From Allomyces macrogynus ATCC 38327 (Eukaryota > Blastocladiomycota > Blastocladiomycetes > Blastocladiales > Blastocladiaceae): a stretch of DNA of 64,000 bases. The notes below the pieces were generated by a model, which did not search any database, was not told the DNA's origin, and worked only from the letters and a program-made list of their open reading frames with translations. The stretch covers positions 105,434-169,433 of the forward strand of contig GG745374.1 of the NCBI GenBank assembly GCA_000151295.1, given 5' to 3'. Shown one piece after another: positions 23,527 through 34,932 of this stretch; position 1 is the stretch's first letter, and every line of letters starts with the position of its first letter. The position numbers were made by a program, and so were the translations under genes.

Positions 23527-24791
23527 ATGCTTGTGTGCTGTGTTTGCGTGTGTGTGTGTGGCCGAATTGTGGTTGCAGGTGGTTGATAATGGTCAAGGTG
23601 GAGAAGGCCAACAGTTCACTGTAGCAGTTGTGCTCACAATGTTGGCAGCCATGGTGAAGGGACGTGTGTGAACGCGGACCGCCAAAATTCACTGTAGAGA
23701 TTCGTGTTTCACACAGAACGTCACTGTAGAAGCGGAGTTACTGCAGAGGCAGTTCAACCCACTGTATGTGGTTGGCTTGCAGGCCCAGAGATCAACCCCA
23801 ATGGCAGTGCACTGCTTGCCGTGCCAGTCTTGTGCTGCTCCCGTCCAGACTCCTCTGTCCAATTGGCCGCCATCCAATGTCAACATGCATCAGTATTGCC
23901 CACAACTGCGGGATTGCACCATCAATATATATCTGTTTTTGAGAAACATGCGCATTTCTCTGTCTCTCAATGCCAAGATGAGCACGCTGTTTTCCAGCCC
24001 AATCTGATCATGCGCCTCTAACACAGGGTGCGCCAGCTGGGCCAAGTTGTCCCTGTTCAGACGTCGCGCGCTGCAACGGTGCATTTCCGCCAACGTCGCG
24101 AACCCTGCCCTCGTTTGATCCAGAAGGGGGCCAACACGAATGAAACCAACAAGTTGGCGCTACCCTCAGGCTGATTTTGAGCAAGAGCGGTGCACGGCTC
24201 TGCCAACCCCACTGACGTGCTGTGACAGCAACTGTGACGTTAAAAATCGCCAGGCACCTGGCGTGCACTGCGCGCGCTGTCGTTCCTTAGCTGGGCCAGG
24301 TGCACGCTGCCCATGCTGATTATGGCGATGAAATATCGGGCAACGGTCAGTCTGAACAAATTGTCAAGGGAAACCAGGTCGTATAGACGTCTCGATCATT
24401 TCAGCCAGCAATTTCCTTGCCAGACTTGGTGGCGTTGAAACGTCGCTGGCAAGGCCAGCCAGCTCCCAAGCATGCGTCCGAAAAGCAGTGTGTGGAGGCA
24501 GACCTTGAGACAGCAGACCTGTCCGTCCAGCACCATGATACTTGCGGCCGGCAGCGCCTCACAATGCTCGTGCCGTGGCGGCGGTAATAACAACGGAGTG
24601 CGTCATTCAGCGTCTAGCGAGCAGCGTCCTCTGGACGCTGCTCTGGTAAGGCGGTGCAGGCCTGGAATAATGCCTGTTCGCTGCTCATTTTTCTCGGCAA
24701 TAAAGAGTCCCCTCCCCGTTTCATGGCCTTGACCCGCGACTCGAACGTTTCAAGCGTTCTCTCCACCCTCTTGCTTGACCTTGCGGCGATC
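23527..24791. other. Non-coding right flank of the transposon block
   Basis: TCACTGTAG occurs three times (23616, 23689, 23721), and a short TG-rich run lies near 23545. From about 24.0 kb composition becomes mixed. No gene is supported until 24792. Confidence 0.45.
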
Positions 24792-25403
24792 ATGGCGCGC
24801 ATTCTCATTCTCTTTTCACTACTCTTCCTCGCGGCGCTCGCGTCCATGTGCCATGCGGACTGGACGTCCGAGTATGTACGGATTTGTGACCTCAAGCAAC
24901 GTTCGAGTGCCGTACCCCCGTACCCGCAAGGTTTCCATGATTGACACGCAATTTTTGGCGCAGCCATGTGGCCATTGGCAATGTCGGCATGATCCATGTA
25001 GACGGCAAATCCACAGCGGGCCACTGTGTCGACTTTGACGCGAATTCAGCATGTACGTGCCGTTTTCTTCTCCTCTTTTTCCATTGTGGCCGATGAGCAA
25101 GCGTCGGATGTGAGCGAAAGTGTCCTGACCACATGAATTGCACCAGTATTTCTCTTGCTCCAGATGGCATGTACGCGCACGCGCACGCACAGATATGGTT
25201 GTTCCATAGTCCCAACAAGCAGGATGCCGGCCATCAGGTGCGTGGGCTCGTTGTTCATGTTGAGAAGCGTCAATAAATGGGTCAAGTCACTGATGCACCC
25301 TCAGTGCTTCTTCAAGCACGACCAGCGCCGTAAAGACCAAATGGTCCGCAGTTTTGAGAACAGCTCCGCACGGAGCATAAATAACAGCGACGCCCTGATG
25401 TAA
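24792..25403 (+). CDS. Small secreted protein, relative of the 35-40 kb family
   Basis: Proposed exons 24792-24871, 24964-25052, 25164-25237 and 25317-25403 (109 residues). The start MARILILFSLLFLAALASMCHA is a clear signal peptide, here cut before DWTSD. The second exon reads NVGMIHVDGKSTAGHCVDF. It parallels NVFYTSSANGNANAGRCLDF of the copy at 37.3 kb, including a phase-2 intron at the same place just after the signal peptide and a donor after His-Gln. Introns are 92, 111 and 79 nt. If the last intron is retained, translation would end at 25276. Function is unknown; secretion is inferred from the signal peptide. Exons 3 and 4 are the least certain. Confidence 0.55.
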
Positions 25404-25824
25404 TTTAGTTGCATTGTTGACACTGTTGATGCTGGATCATCTCTCGTTCACATCGCCGTTGCATTCAGCGGCTAGGTCAGCAGCAACAACATCAGCGATG
25501 CGTGTCATGCGGTCGAGCCTGTTTTGTATCGATTCGAACGTTGGTCGCGGGCAAGGTTGTCTCTGAAGATTGCACTCTCTGCCGGGATTGTGATCATTTG
25601 TGATTTTAGCGCGACTCTGACGTGGATCTGCAGCGTTTCGCCCTCTGTTCGCCATTTGCTGGCGATTCGCCACTTTGGCGCGCGCCTTTCATACTCTCCG
25701 ACTGGACGCGTCGCCACCAACCACCATCAACCCCTGCGCCGAATCAACACGACACTTGCGGCATCAGCACCGCCGCACCCATTCACGACCCGATCCAACG
25801 CGCTGGGACCATTAGCCAAGCACC
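25404..25824. other. Intergenic, upstream of the GGTase-I beta gene
   Basis: No gene recognised; likely promoter of the gene starting at 25825. Confidence 0.5.
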
Positions 25825-27410
25825 ATGAAGCCTGCTGCGCCCGCACCTTCGACCACCAAGCCGGCACACGCAGCGACACCAGTCGCGTCGTGCGCCGCGC
25901 CGCGCGCGCCGTCGCCCGCGCAGAACAACGACGACGAGGAAGAGGACGACATGGACCTTGACAAGGCCGCAGCGGCCGTGTTTTTGCGGCGGCACATTGT
26001 GCACACGCCGTCGGCGTACACGTCGATGCACGGACAACGGCTCACGCTCGTGCAGTTTATTCTCGCGACGCTGGATGTCATGGGCCATCTTGACAAAGAG
26101 GTCGATTCGGAGACCAAGGTCGCGCTCGTCAAGTGGGTGTATTCGCTGCAACACCCGCACGGTGCGTGTTTTCTGGGTTGGGGTGGAGTGGATAGGATGC
26201 GGCGTGTTCTCATTCTGCTGTGGTTTGACGTCGTGTAGGCGGATTTGTGGGCTCGGATCATGTTCGTTTTCGGTCTCCAATGGTGTGAATTGCCGACAAA
26301 TAGCTCACGCTCGCTCCCGATGCTCCACCAGATCCCGGAAGCCGACCTCGCGTCGACCTACAGCGCGCTCGTCTGCCTCGTGATTCTCGGCGACACGCTG
26401 GCCGCCGTAAACAGGAAGACCATGGCCAAGTGGCTGCACCGGCTGCAGTCGTCGATCACAGGCGGGTTCGTTGTGGTCACGCTGCTCAGTTGAATCACGG
26501 CACAACTCTCACTTCGCTGGACCCCCACAGGTACCGCCAGTACGAGTCGCAGCCCGAAGATTTGACCGACTTGCGGTTCGGGTATTGCGCCATGGTCGCG
26601 CACAAGTTGCTCGGGATCCCACTGGCGCCGGCGGCGTGCGACGCGGCAATCGAGTACATTGTTGCCAAGCAGGTGCGTTGCTGGATCGCTGTGGTCACGT
26701 TGCGAGAGTGGTTTGCTGACACAGTTCTGTCACAACCAGACGTACGAGGGCGGTTTCGGGCTCAAGCCGTCGAGCGAGGCGCACGGTACGCACCTCTCCT
26801 CTCCCCACCTTCGCAACCGCAATTTGCCACCGAACTCATCAAACCGGATAGGAGGATACACCTACTGCGCCGTGGCGGCGCTCGCGCTGCTCGACGCGCT
26901 CGACCGCGTCTGCGACCGGTCAGCCTTGATCCACTGGGCCGTAGCGCGGCAGGAACTCGGGTACTCTGGCCGGATCGGCAAGCCCAACGACACGTGCTAC
27001 TCGTTCTGGATCGGCGCGTCGTTGGCGATGCTCGATGCGCTCGATTTGATTGACCCGGACAAGAATGCGCTGTTCCTGTGCTCGCAGCGCACGTTGTTCG
27101 GTGGGTTGAGCAAGGACGCGACGAGTCCGCCGGGTACGGATATGTTCTTGGGTGGAGAAGAGGCGGGCTGAGCGACTGACGGATTCGACGGCGCGGTTCG
27201 GTAGATTTGCTGCACACCTACATGGGGATTGCGGGGATGGCGCTGCAGCAGCACCTGCTGCCGGCCATGGCGGCCAAGGTGCAGCTCGCCGACTTGGACG
27301 TGGTCACCAACATTTCGGTGCGCGCGCTGCGGCACCTGCACGCGGCGGGTGGGCCCGACGTGTTGAAGGACGAGCAGCATGCCGCGGCGGCGGTTGAGGT
27401 CCCCGAGTAG
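25825..27410 (+). CDS. CDC43: Geranylgeranyltransferase type I beta subunit
   Basis: Seven exons (25825-26161, 26239-26282, 26332-26465, 26531-26672, 26740-26785, 26852-27133, 27205-27410) give 396 residues with exact frame closure. Introns are 77, 49, 65, 67, 66 and 71 nt. The protein would attach geranylgeranyl to CaaX cysteines of Rho-type GTPases, paired with the shared alpha subunit. Alpha-alpha barrel repeats are visible: HPHGGFVG, DLRFGYCAM, TYEGGFGL, AHGGYTYCA and GRIGKPNDTCYSFW. The zinc ligands are the Asp and Cys of NDTCYSFW and the His of LLHTYMGIAG. The N-terminal FLRRHIVHTPSAYTSM followed by RLTLVQF matches GGTase-I better than farnesyltransferase or RabGGTase. An acidic low-complexity leader (about 45 residues) precedes the domain. 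Confidence 0.88.
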
Positions 27411-28376
27411 AGAATTTGTCTTCTGGACCCACCCGGCGATAATTGAGTGTGTTATCACTATGCGTGGTCCATTTGAGCCAGGTATCGTGGTCCACCGGCA
27501 GTCTTTTTTGAAAATTGCAGTCAGGCATCCGAAGGCGCATTGTACGCCTCGTGGGCTGGACTGACGACGTGGCGGAGCGTGCGAGACGCGTTATTTTCGA
27601 CGCGGGACAGCGGCCAGAGCCACGTGCGTGGCAAGACTCGGAGAAGCACGGCGCAGACCAGCGGCAACCTGCTCGAAACTCGACACGCGAACCGCGCGCA
27701 ACTTCACGCAAAGCTGGGCGAGCGACCTCATTGAAACAATGCTAGGAACCCTGTGAGAATCGAGCGCGGAAGCAACGCTGAAAGCAGGCGCGAGCCGTTC
27801 CGCACGCTTTCCAAGGCGATTTCAAGTGCTGCCTGGTCACCATCATCGTCGTGACCGCGGTCCACGCGCCGAGCTAAATACTCTCGCAAGCCGCAACCAC
27901 CGTTCATCTCGCCTCGCCTGGCCTTCCGACGATTACGTCGCAGTCCAACCCCCGAAAGCTTCACCATCGACCACCCACACCGACCGCCCGCCCCGCCATT
28001 GGCCATCGCGCGCCTCGGCTCGCCGACGCTCTGCCAATCCGCACCGCTTCCCGTCAATCCTACTCGCCGCTCGCGTGCCGGACCGCGCTGCGACCGCTGC
28101 ACGCCCGTCCATCGCCCCGCGCCGCCGACCGAGCATCCCCCGACGCGTTCTGCCCAACAACACCCGTACCGCCTCTCGCATCCGTGCCGATCGCTCGCGC
28201 GTCACGGCACGGTCGAGTACCCCCACATTTTCCATACATTCTGGGACGTTTGCGGCAACGGTGCCAACCTGGCCCGATTGGATCCCCTCACAGCGCTAAA
28301 CCCCGTCATTGCGCCCCACAATAGATCCGCGTGTGCTTCCCGCCCTGCTCGTTATCCGAGCACCTACCCGTTCACC
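27411..28376. other. Intergenic between the GGTase-I beta and Yippee genes
   Basis: No gene recognised. Open frames here are overlapping and domain-free. The 3' half is pyrimidine-rich on the plus strand and probably holds the Yippee promoter and leader. Confidence 0.5.
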
Positions 28377-28789
28377 ATGGGCCAGTTGCACAAGCACTAC
28401 CTGCACGCGCCCGACACCAACAACCGCATCTATGTGTGCGCGACGTGCCAGACGCACCTGTCGACGCACTCGCTCATCATCTCCAAGCAGTTCCAGGGAC
28501 AGACGGGCCGCGCGTTCCTGTTTGACAAGGTCGTGAATGTCGCCGAAGGTACGCTCCACGCGCCGGCCATGCATTGCTACCATGACTGACGCGAGCAACT
28601 GACGCGGTAGGCCCCGCCGAGGACCGCCAAATGACGACGGGTCTGCACACGGTGCGCGACATTCGTTGCATCCACTGCGGCGCTGTTGTTGGGTGGAAGT
28701 ACGAGTACGCCTACGAAGAGTCGCAAAAGTACAAGGTCGGCAAGTACATTCTCGAAAAGAACTTGCTCAGCGACATCTACGACCACTGA
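28377..28789 (+). CDS. Yippee-like zinc-binding protein
   Basis: Exons 28377-28548 and 28611-28789 (116 residues, the usual Yippee length) with a 62-nt intron. Yippee proteins form a single zinc-binding fold of the Mis18/Cereblon/RIG-I-C-terminal class. The two CxxC pairs are visible as CATC (about residue 22) and CIHC (about residue 77). Other conserved segments are [26 protein letters not shown] and [20 protein letters not shown]. The family is nearly invariant across eukaryotes, and some members are substrate receptors of GID-type E3 ligases. The exact role here is not readable. Confidence 0.95.
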
Positions 28790-30088
28790 GCCCGTGCACG
28801 CCGCTCGCTCGCGGTCACGCCCTCGGGTGGAGTTGCAGCGGTACGTGAACGATCGATTGAAGTTTCGCCGTGATGCATGCCATTCGTGGTCGACATCGCG
28901 TGCGACGCGATTGAGGACGTCGGTCGGGCTGGATGCGGTATTTGGCCCGTCCTGCCCGAGTCGGAACGACGCGCCCCGAGTCCAGTTGCTCTCGTCGCGC
29001 ATGAACCGCTCTCTCGATGCTGCGGTTCTCATCCCTCTCTCGCTCCGTCGTCGCCCAACTAGAGCGCCGAGTTCCTGAACCTTCTCCAAATCATCATTGC
29101 CGCGGCCGGTCCGCAGCATCTCCGGCGACGCGCCATCGCTCCTCCGCGCACGACGCTCGTTGTGCCGAGCCCCTCCAGCTCTCATCTCGTCCTGTATTCA
29201 CGTTCGTTTCCGACCGGTCGCTTCTTCTCCACCACTGTACATTTTCCACGGGTCGCTCGTGCATCGTTGAAGTCGTCGCGTGCTTTCGCTCGTCGGCGTC
29301 GTGTTGGTGCGGGACCAAATCTTGCACCACGCGCGCGAGCCGTTATTGTTCATATCTCTGTCATCGCTCGCTTTTTTCCCTTGTTCTTGTTCATCGGTGC
29401 GGGCGTTTCAATCTTCTTGTGCATACATTTTATATTACATCCATTTGGCTCTGCCTTTCTCCATTTCGACATCAGCAGCCGATGCATTTCAAGGATCGCT
29501 CGTCCATTTTCGTTGGCGTGCACGACAAGCACCCTGTTGAGTAAACAGGCAGCATGTTGACCCCACAGCCCTGCCTGTTGCCAGCCCTGTCCTCGCCCTG
29601 GCGAACTGAAAAGTGCGAGGAAGTGCATGACGGATCGCGGCAGCAATGCTGACAGGCGGATCGATGGTCAAACTTGCGATTTCTAGGAGACGAATGCCAG
29701 CAGGCTTGGTCCATTATGTCACATTGTGGAACAAGAAATGGCAAACAAACCTGGTCATTCGGCACGCGACCAGCCTGGAGCCAAGCTGGAATGATTCGCA
29801 TCAATTGACAAACCTCCCCTCTTTCCTTGCAGAACGAGCAACTGATGCTCATGAGCAAAAAGACGATATGGTGCACTGTGAGATCAGTAACCTTCAGCTA
29901 GCTGCCCAGCTGGCCTTGCTGAAGCTGAGCCATCACGGATCCGCTGTGACTTCATTGGAACTTGAAGGCAGTTGATCATTGGCGCAAACGACAAAGGCTC
30001 GCGGCCGCTCACGTTTGATGTTGGCAGCTTGGCAGGCGTGAAGCAAAAACGCGTGGGCACAAATCAGAACACATCTGCTCCGCAAAAA
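28790..30088. other. Intergenic between the Yippee and tRNA-Pro genes
   Basis: No protein-coding gene is supported. The part from about 29.3 kb is less GC-rich. Open frames lack conserved domains and splice logic. Confidence 0.5.
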
Positions 30089-30160
30089 GGGGCGAATCGG
30101 GGATCGAACCCGAGACCTCTTCAACCCAAATGAAGCATGCTACCACTACACTATACGCCC
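30089..30160 (-). tRNA. tRNA-Pro (anticodon UGG)
   Basis: The minus strand folds as a 72-nt cloverleaf. The acceptor stem GGGCGTA pairs with TTCGCCC (one T-T mismatch), with discriminator C, as expected for eukaryotic tRNA-Pro. The D arm is TGTAGTGGTAGCA. The anticodon stem CTTCA/TGAAG holds the loop TTTGGGT, with TGG at positions 34-36. The T arm is CGGG-TTCGATC-CCCG. No intron. A TTTTT terminator follows directly on the minus strand. Confidence 0.95.
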
Positions 30161-30362
30161 ATGGTCGCAGATGGCAGATTGTAATTTTAGACGTCTTGGC
30201 AAGGTCTGTCAATAGCGTGTCAATCACGTGTCATGATTGAAAACTTCATTTTGCCTGCCTTGCTGCCATCAACAACTTGAACGACACCGCCATTGTCGAC
30301 AACTCTTGTTCGCGCCGTGCCGACTCGACCCGTGCCCGACACTTCTCGCAAACTCGTTCATC

Positions 30363-31002
30363 ATGGCTGGCGGTGGTGCTTACATCGGTACGCCTCCGCG
30401 ATGGCCACCCATGTCGACGCCGCCCGTACCTGTCCCTTCCTCGAGCCGTCAATGATGCGCGTTCATTCGAGCTCGCTTCTCTGCTCAGCACATTGAATAC
30501 GACCGTGTGCATCATGGCGACAGGACGGGGGCATTCTGCGGCATCGCGCGCGATTGTGCTTGTTTGGCGAATTACTGACCCCCGCTTCGGTTGACCACGA
30601 CTTAACAGGTTGGTGGGGTCAGATGCGTACGTACCCCACCTAACGCGCGCTTCTTCCGCGCGACCGACTTGCGGCGCGCGACGCCGTTAGCATGGTCGCA
30701 GCTCCCTGTTCCATCGGCGACCCGTACGCCTGACCCCGTCCCCCACTTCGTTCGCTCGCTTGTTCATAGGCGGCCCGCATCAGGCACAGACGGGCATTGT
30801 CACGTACCAGATTTCGCCGTTCCGCCAGCGCGCGTTCGCCGGTGCCTTCAAGAAGGGTGTCTTCAATGTGGTTCGCCGCACGACCGCGCAGGCGCCCTAC
30901 ATCATCCCGCCGTTCCTGATTGGCTACAGCATGTTCAAGTACTGCAAGGACAAGTACGCCTGGTACCACACCAAAGAGGGCGCCGCGCACGCTGGCCACT
31001 AA
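30363..31002 (+). CDS. QCR8: Cytochrome b-c1 complex subunit 8
   Basis: Exons 30363-30387, 30609-30626 and 30770-31002 give 91 residues (about 94 in yeast). QCR8 is a small single-pass subunit of mitochondrial complex III that contacts cytochrome b. The sequence reads YIGWWGQM then GPHQAQTGIVTYQISPFRQR and a membrane segment PPFLIGYSMFKYC, matching the family's GWWG, GI.TY..SP and C-terminal helix layout. The middle exon is only 18 nt and encodes the GWWGQM core. It is bounded by introns of 221 and 143 nt with good splice sites, and the phases (1,1) close the frame. It converges with the TMEM14-like gene. Confidence 0.88.
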
Positions 31003-31288
31003 GTTCGCGCGTTCGTTCTTCGTTGGGAACCGGACCACGACGCGGATGCCGCTCGCGCGCGCGAACGGCGCTCGTCGGGGATCTCCGGGGGGGTTTGCAG
31101 TAACGTAGTTTGATTGAGTTCGTAAATACAGCCGCACTGTCGATGCGAATAGCGAATTGGAATCGGGAACTTGAAATTTTTTGCATCGGCGTTCCCGTGG
31201 GCGGGCAACCACGACCACCACGATTGCGATCCAACAAAACGGATTTTTCCATTCCAAATGCTCAAGAACCGGGCCAAGACCGCAATGT
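31003..31288. other. Short intergenic between convergent QCR8 and TMEM14-like genes
   Basis: No gene seen; holds both 3' ends. Confidence 0.5.
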
Positions 31289-31931
31289 CTACTTGTTCTT
31301 CTCCTTCTTGGCGCGCTCGCTGGCAACGTGTGCGGCGTAGACGACGCGCTCGAGGTACCGCAGCGCAATCATACTCGACGTCATTGTCATCCACCCGGCT
31401 GGGAAAAACACCCACGTCTTGTAGAAACGTGCCGACATGGTCGCCGTCATGATGCCCGCACACGCTGAAAATGAAAATAGCCGCCCACGTGAGCCCGTCT
31501 GCAAAGTTGGTGGAGCCGAATCGCACGTGTGCCAACGTACCAAGCATCAACCAGGCGCGCAACGGGTCCTTGGACACGACGTGCGCCGCGTAGAACAGGA
31601 GGAGGCCCATGGGCACGCCCATGGCGAGCGACATGACGGATCCTGTGGCGCGCGAAATGATGAGCGCTTCGTGGCGAGAAGATGGCGGAGTTTGCGGTCA
31701 CGCACCCGCCATCAAGTAGCCCGCGATCCCGCCGACTAAGACCATGGCCGCGTACGAGTACGCAAACATGTCAAAGTGCGGCGTGAGCGTCGACGTGAAC
31801 TGGAGCGGGTGGTTCTCGAGCGAGGTCGTTTCCGGGTTGGGCGTCGTAGTGGCGATTTCGGCGGGTGCTGGAGCATCGTCGGTCGCAGACTCGGCGCGCG
31901 GGCGCCCTTGCTTTGTAGACTTCTTGGCCAT
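31289..31931 (-). CDS. TMEM14/UPF0136 family membrane protein
   Basis: Exons 31931-31706, 31642-31541 and 31464-31289, 167 residues; introns 63 and 76 nt. The C-terminal about 100 residues carry the small four-helix TMEM14 fold. Signatures are YAAMVLVGGIAGYLMAGS, a Gly-rich second helix, KDPLRAWLMLA, SARFYKTWVFFPAGW and MIALRYLERVV. TMEM14 proteins sit in mitochondrial or other inner membranes; the animal TMEM14C supports porphyrin import. The role here is unassigned. The Lys/Ala/Thr-rich N-terminus (about 60 residues) is not part of the usual family. The long frame running past the second exon's donor is an artefact of intron read-through. Confidence 0.82.
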
Positions 31932-33069
31932 CTTGTTGATTGTTGGAGCTCGAGTTGATTGCTGGAGGGCCGAGAGGTTTGCCCGCGGGTGATGGTTTGT
32001 GGTTGGATGGGGCTGAGTGGCGGACTGATCAGCCGTGTTGGCAAGCGTGGCACGCTTCAGGGACGCTTGATCAGTCGGCATGTGATTGTCTCCTGCATCT
32101 GCTTGTCGACAGCAACCACCTGTGGATGGTCAGGACTTCGCGTCAAGCGTCAGACTGCCACAATTGTCCATGTTTTGTGCCACGGCACTCCGCCGGCTCT
32201 CCACATGCAGCATGCCCGATCAAACCCACGTCTTCGAGCGCGCGCGCCAGGCCCGGCATCGTTCAGCAAACGTGTCTGTGCCAGGATGCTTGCGTTGTGG
32301 TCCGCGGATCCTCGACTGGCATGGCATTGACAACACGCGTCATTTGGATCGATCACCAAGCGCTCAAATCAGCTGCCTCTGTGTTGTCTTTGGGGCGAAG
32401 TGGGCATTTCAGAGCACGCACACGCGCATCAGCACCGGTCAGCGGCGCGTCTTTTCCTGGAACAGATCGGCATTTGGCGCACAAGTCGGCGTGTTTTGCT
32501 GTGCATTTCTTGCTCGGAACAAAACAAATGATCCGAAGCATCGACGGCTCTTTCAAGTTGTGGATAAATACCATCTTGTTTCAGCACGTTCCGTCCCACG
32601 AAGATTTCAACGATGCTCGGCAAAGCCAGCAACAAGCACACTGATGATCCACGCGGTAACCTGCGATCAAAATGTTCGAACCATGGAGCCGCTGCGATTT
32701 GTCGTCTCTATGGGTCGCTGCGAAACGTGCCAGGACCCCGTGAGTCAAGCAGCAGTGCTGCTTCCCCACGCCATCGACACCCACATGTATGTGGTTGTTG
32801 TTTATCGTTTGATCATGCCCGAACATTTCTACCACGCGGCTGGACCAATTTCTCCCACGCGGTTGGATTTGCTGCCTCTGGTTCTTTCCCTCGGGATCAC
32901 ACTACCTGTCCATTACTCGTTTTTGAGCGCGAGATTGTGTGAGCGTGCGCTCGTACGATCTGCGCGTTGCTGGCCGTCCGACCCGGCAGTATAAAGAGCC
33001 GCTGCCCCCATGCCCTCGCTGTGATCCTCATCGTAGGTAGACGAGACGAGCGTGCCGACCTTCTCCACC
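31932..33069. other. Divergent promoter region, TMEM14-like (-) and metallophosphoesterase (+)
   Basis: No gene recognised. A TATA box (GCAGTATAAAGAGC) lies near 32988-32994, about 75 bp before the metallophosphoesterase start codon. Confidence 0.55.
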
Positions 33070-34932
33070 ATGTCGCATCAGCATTCGCTCTTTGCACTCC
33101 TATTCCTGCTCGCGCTGCACTCGCCCAGCGTGCACGCGTTTGGTATCGCCTGCCAACCGGCCGTCGGCGACAAGTACCTTCTCCCGCGCGCGGCACCCTA
33201 TGATCTGGCGCATCACGAGTCATACCTGGCGTCGGTTCCGGAGCATGAGCACCCGAAGCTCGCTGCGCGCGCCGCCGCCGCTGCTGCGGCTGACACGCCG
33301 CCCAAGGGCCTCTACCTCGCGTTTACGGGCGACACGATCCTAGGCGACGAGACCAAGGGCGTCTATAAGCTCGTCAAGAACGAGAATGTCGACGCAATGG
33401 TGATTAGCGGAGACTTGGACTACCAGGATCAGCCGTCGCGGTTTGTTAAGCAGCTGGACGACTATTTGCCGAACTTGCCCGTGTTCGCATCGATTGGCAA
33501 CCACGATCTGCGCAAGTGGGCGTCGAGCAACGGGTACTCCAAGGTTCTGACGTACGTTTTCACTTCGGTCACCATTTCTCGTCACTATGAGCCGCACTGA
33601 CTCTGGACTGGTGAATATAGCGATCGCTACAAGCGGCTCGGCATGGACAAGTATTGCACGGGTGAGGTGGGCATCAAGTCGACGTGCAACTTCAAGGGGG
33701 TGGTGCGTGACCTTTCCGCGTCGCTATGACCTCGGTGCCGACTCTCCACTCATTATTTCCCTCTCGGCCTCAACAGACCATTGTCACGTCGGGCATTGGC
33801 ACGCGCGGGTCGGGCCATGAGGCCTACCTCGAGTCTGCGCTGTCGAGTGCGCCCAAGACCGCGTGGAAGTTTTGCTCGTGGCACAAGAACCAGGCCAAGA
33901 TGCAGACAGGCGACAAAAACGACGAGGTCGGGTGGGACGCGTACGAGATTTGCCGCAAGTACGGCGCCATCGTGCTGACGGGCCATGTACGCTTGCATTT
34001 TGTTCGTCCCTCAACTGACTTCTTTTTGGGTGGAGAAGACTAACGCAGCCACGCACGTACGCTAGAACCACGGTTACTCGCGCTCGCACCTCATGTCGTC
34101 GTTTGTCAGCCAGCAAGTTGTGAGCACGTCGTCGAACCTGGCCGTAGCGCCCGGCAAGTCGTGGGCCACGGTCACGGGCACGGGCGGCCGCTATTTCTAC
34201 GGCGAGGGCCCGTACGCCAACGCCAAGTGGTGGGGCGCGACGGCGACCGACAAGGACGATCCGGCGTTTGGCGCGCTCTTCTGCCGGTTCAACGAGGATG
34301 GCAACTCGCCCTACAAGGCGTCGTGCCAGTTCAAGCGGTCCGACGGCCAGGTGCTCGACTCTTTCACGACCACCTTCACGCCCGGCCTGCCCGCGTCCGT
34401 TGCCAAGTACGAGAGCGCGACCTCCAAGTGCACGCCAATTCACGTCGAGGCTGCCGCGCGCACGGTCCCGACGACGCAGCGTGCCGACGGCATGCTCGAC
34501 CTGCAAGTGTCGGCCAAGGGCAACCCGGGCCACGCGCTCGCGTTTGACGTGCCCGTTCCCGCGGCGGTTGCGCAGGCCAAGGGCAAGGTCACGATCGAGC
34601 ACGTGTACCTGCAGGTCTACGGTGCGAGCAACGTGCAACTCGGCGAGCATCCGGTCGATGTGGCCGTGGACGGCGGGAAGGTGCAGCGGTGGACGATTTC
34701 CGACGAGGCCGAAGCGAACGAGGTTTGGAACTCGCCCGATCTGGCGTCGGCGCTACCGGCGGGGATGTGGTCGCGCCCTACGAATGCGACGGCCGTGTCC
34801 GTGCGCATGACGCTGACGCCCGTGATCGATCCGAATATCAAGCCCGTTGGTGATGTGCTTGTGCACGGCATGGCCGCTGATGGGTGCCTGAGCCCGTCGC
34901 TTGTTGTGGTGGGGAAGATTTGTGATGCGTAA
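33070..34932 (+). CDS. Secreted calcineurin-like metallophosphoesterase with C-terminal beta-type domain
   Basis: Exons 33070-33551, 33621-33702, 33777-33986 and 34066-34932 give 546 residues; introns 69, 74 and 79 nt. Residues 1-24 form a signal peptide (LFALLFLLALHSPSVHA). The two-metal phosphoesterase motifs are present in order: GDTILG (about 92), SGDLDYQD (about 115), GNHD (about 142), SWHKNQ, and GHNHGYS across the third intron (about 257). The family hydrolyses phosphate esters; with a signal peptide the enzyme is likely extracellular or vacuolar. After the catalytic core a further 150-residue domain (from about 400) rich in Val/Thr strands is unrecognised and could be a binding module. 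The start is in a TTCTCCACC-ATG context. Confidence 0.85.

Noticed and set aside
19100..23700. Repeat-induced point mutation of the Neurospora type
   Set aside because: Classic RIP gives CpA to TpA and TpA-rich DNA. Here CpG is lost while CpA/TpG are abundant, so CpG deamination fits better.
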